In this document: in pieces, positions 63,198 to 64,000 of the stretch
How positions within the stretch are numbered: position 1 is the first letter of the stretch
How the letters are laid out: each line of letters starts with the position of its first letter
Source of the DNA: Lates calcarifer
Lineage: Eukaryota > Chordata > Actinopteri > Centropomidae
Reading direction: 5' to 3'
DNA: 64,000 nucleotides
NCBI RefSeq assembly: GCF_001640805.2
Contig: NC_066838.1
Location: forward strand, 12,115,132 to 12,179,131
The notes under the pieces: model-generated
The model's database searches: none
What the model was told of the DNA's origin: nothing
Seen by the model: only the letters and a program-made list of their open reading frames with translations
Program-made: the position numbers and the translations under genes

Positions 63198-64000
63198 GTG
63201 AGTAAATATTTATTTTCCTAATGTTTTCCTACTTCAGTGTGTACATAATGTGAACGGTGTATCCCAAGCTTTGGTGGTTTTTTTCTGTGTGTTTTGAGTG
63301 GGGAAGGCGAGACACTTAGCATCCCAACTAATACAGATGCAGTTTGCAAAAACCGAACTAGCTTGCGCAAGCGTTAGCGCTAGCTGATATGCTATGCTAA
63401 CGGTACGTGGTGTTTTTATGTTTTATATACAGTTTATGGTCACGGCAAAAGATAGAAAAGTTTATGCTTTATAACTATCTAGAGTTGTGAAATCCTGTCT
63501 GTATGTATGGATTTATATGCTGTCATGCTAACATTGATAATACAGACTTGCTAATGTTAAGCAGGTGTATGTTTTACCTTATTAGTTTAGAGTGTTAGCA
63601 TGCTAGCATCAGTTTATTAGCGTTAAACACAGAGAACAGCTGAGGCTGATGTTGTCAGTTTCTCAGGTAATTGATCATAAGATAAAGTATCAGACAAATT
63701 TTAAAAAATTGCCCTGGATCAAAAGTCAGAACGTCACCTAAGTTATCACAAGTCATTCTTTGAAATGATGAATTTCATCGGGCATTTGTTGAGACATTTT
63801 TCTCCAAGCCAAGTACAATCAAAATTTGACCAGAGCAAATAAATAAATAAATAAGTTAAAACAAACAAAAAATGTGATCAAAACCATGTAAGTTTAACCC
63901 GGCAGAACAAAACTTCATTACAGTTTCATTAAAACATGAAGTTTTGAGAGTTGACTTTGACTGTTTGAAGACTTTGCTCGACTTTAGATGCAAAGAAACT
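63198..64000 (+). other. Presumed intron 1 of the right-edge gene
   Basis: Starts with GTGAGTAA. Contains GCGTTAGCGCTAGC and GCTAACGG motifs and an AAAT tandem near 63838-63853. No second exon found before the window ends. Confidence 0.45.

Overview
The window reads as nuclear DNA of a ray-finned fish, most likely a teleost. It has vertebrate exon/intron genes with canonical GT-AG junctions, AT-rich introns, dinucleotide microsatellites, fossil Tc1/mariner and MITE copies, and GCTAACGTTAGC-type palindromes next to first exons. There is no bacterial operon, CRISPR array, phage or viral gene. The species cannot be named from this sequence.

Layout. 1599-2742 (-): ngrn (neugrin), three exons, 310 aa. 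It stands head-to-head with nfya (4654-8413, +), the CCAAT-binding NF-Y alpha subunit; a cluster of four CCAAT boxes lies upstream of nfya in the shared spacer. 10519-25480 (+): ahcyl1 (IRBIT), 17 coding exons, 555 aa, intact. 27877-29793 (+): an inducible-type hsp70 with an uninterrupted 638-codon reading frame, an HSE/TATA promoter and an intron in its 5' leader. 30689-31418 (+): an unrecognised charged coiled-coil reading frame with one frameshift. 33351-53735 (+): kcnc4 (Kv3.4), four coding exons, with a 14-kb first intron holding old transposon copies. 53736-63139 has no recognisable gene. 63140-63197 (+) looks like the first coding exon of a gene running off the right edge.

How the genes relate. 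They do not form one pathway. ahcyl1 and kcnc4 are neighbours in human 1p13, while nfya and hsp70 have human counterparts in 6p21, so the block may be a mixture of one ancestral paralogon (inference).

Most notable. Three reading frames (nfya, the coiled-coil frame and kcnc4) each contain exactly one extra base. In kcnc4 it falls at the GYGD selectivity filter. Splice sites and the coding sequence on both sides are intact, so assembly base errors are the leading explanation, but this can be tested. Other observations are a perfect 39-bp inverted repeat at 60639/61025, overlapping upstream ORFs before kcnc4, a minimal uORF whose stop overlaps the ahcyl1 start codon, and CCAAT boxes upstream of nfya. 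I found no evidence for a new biological system.
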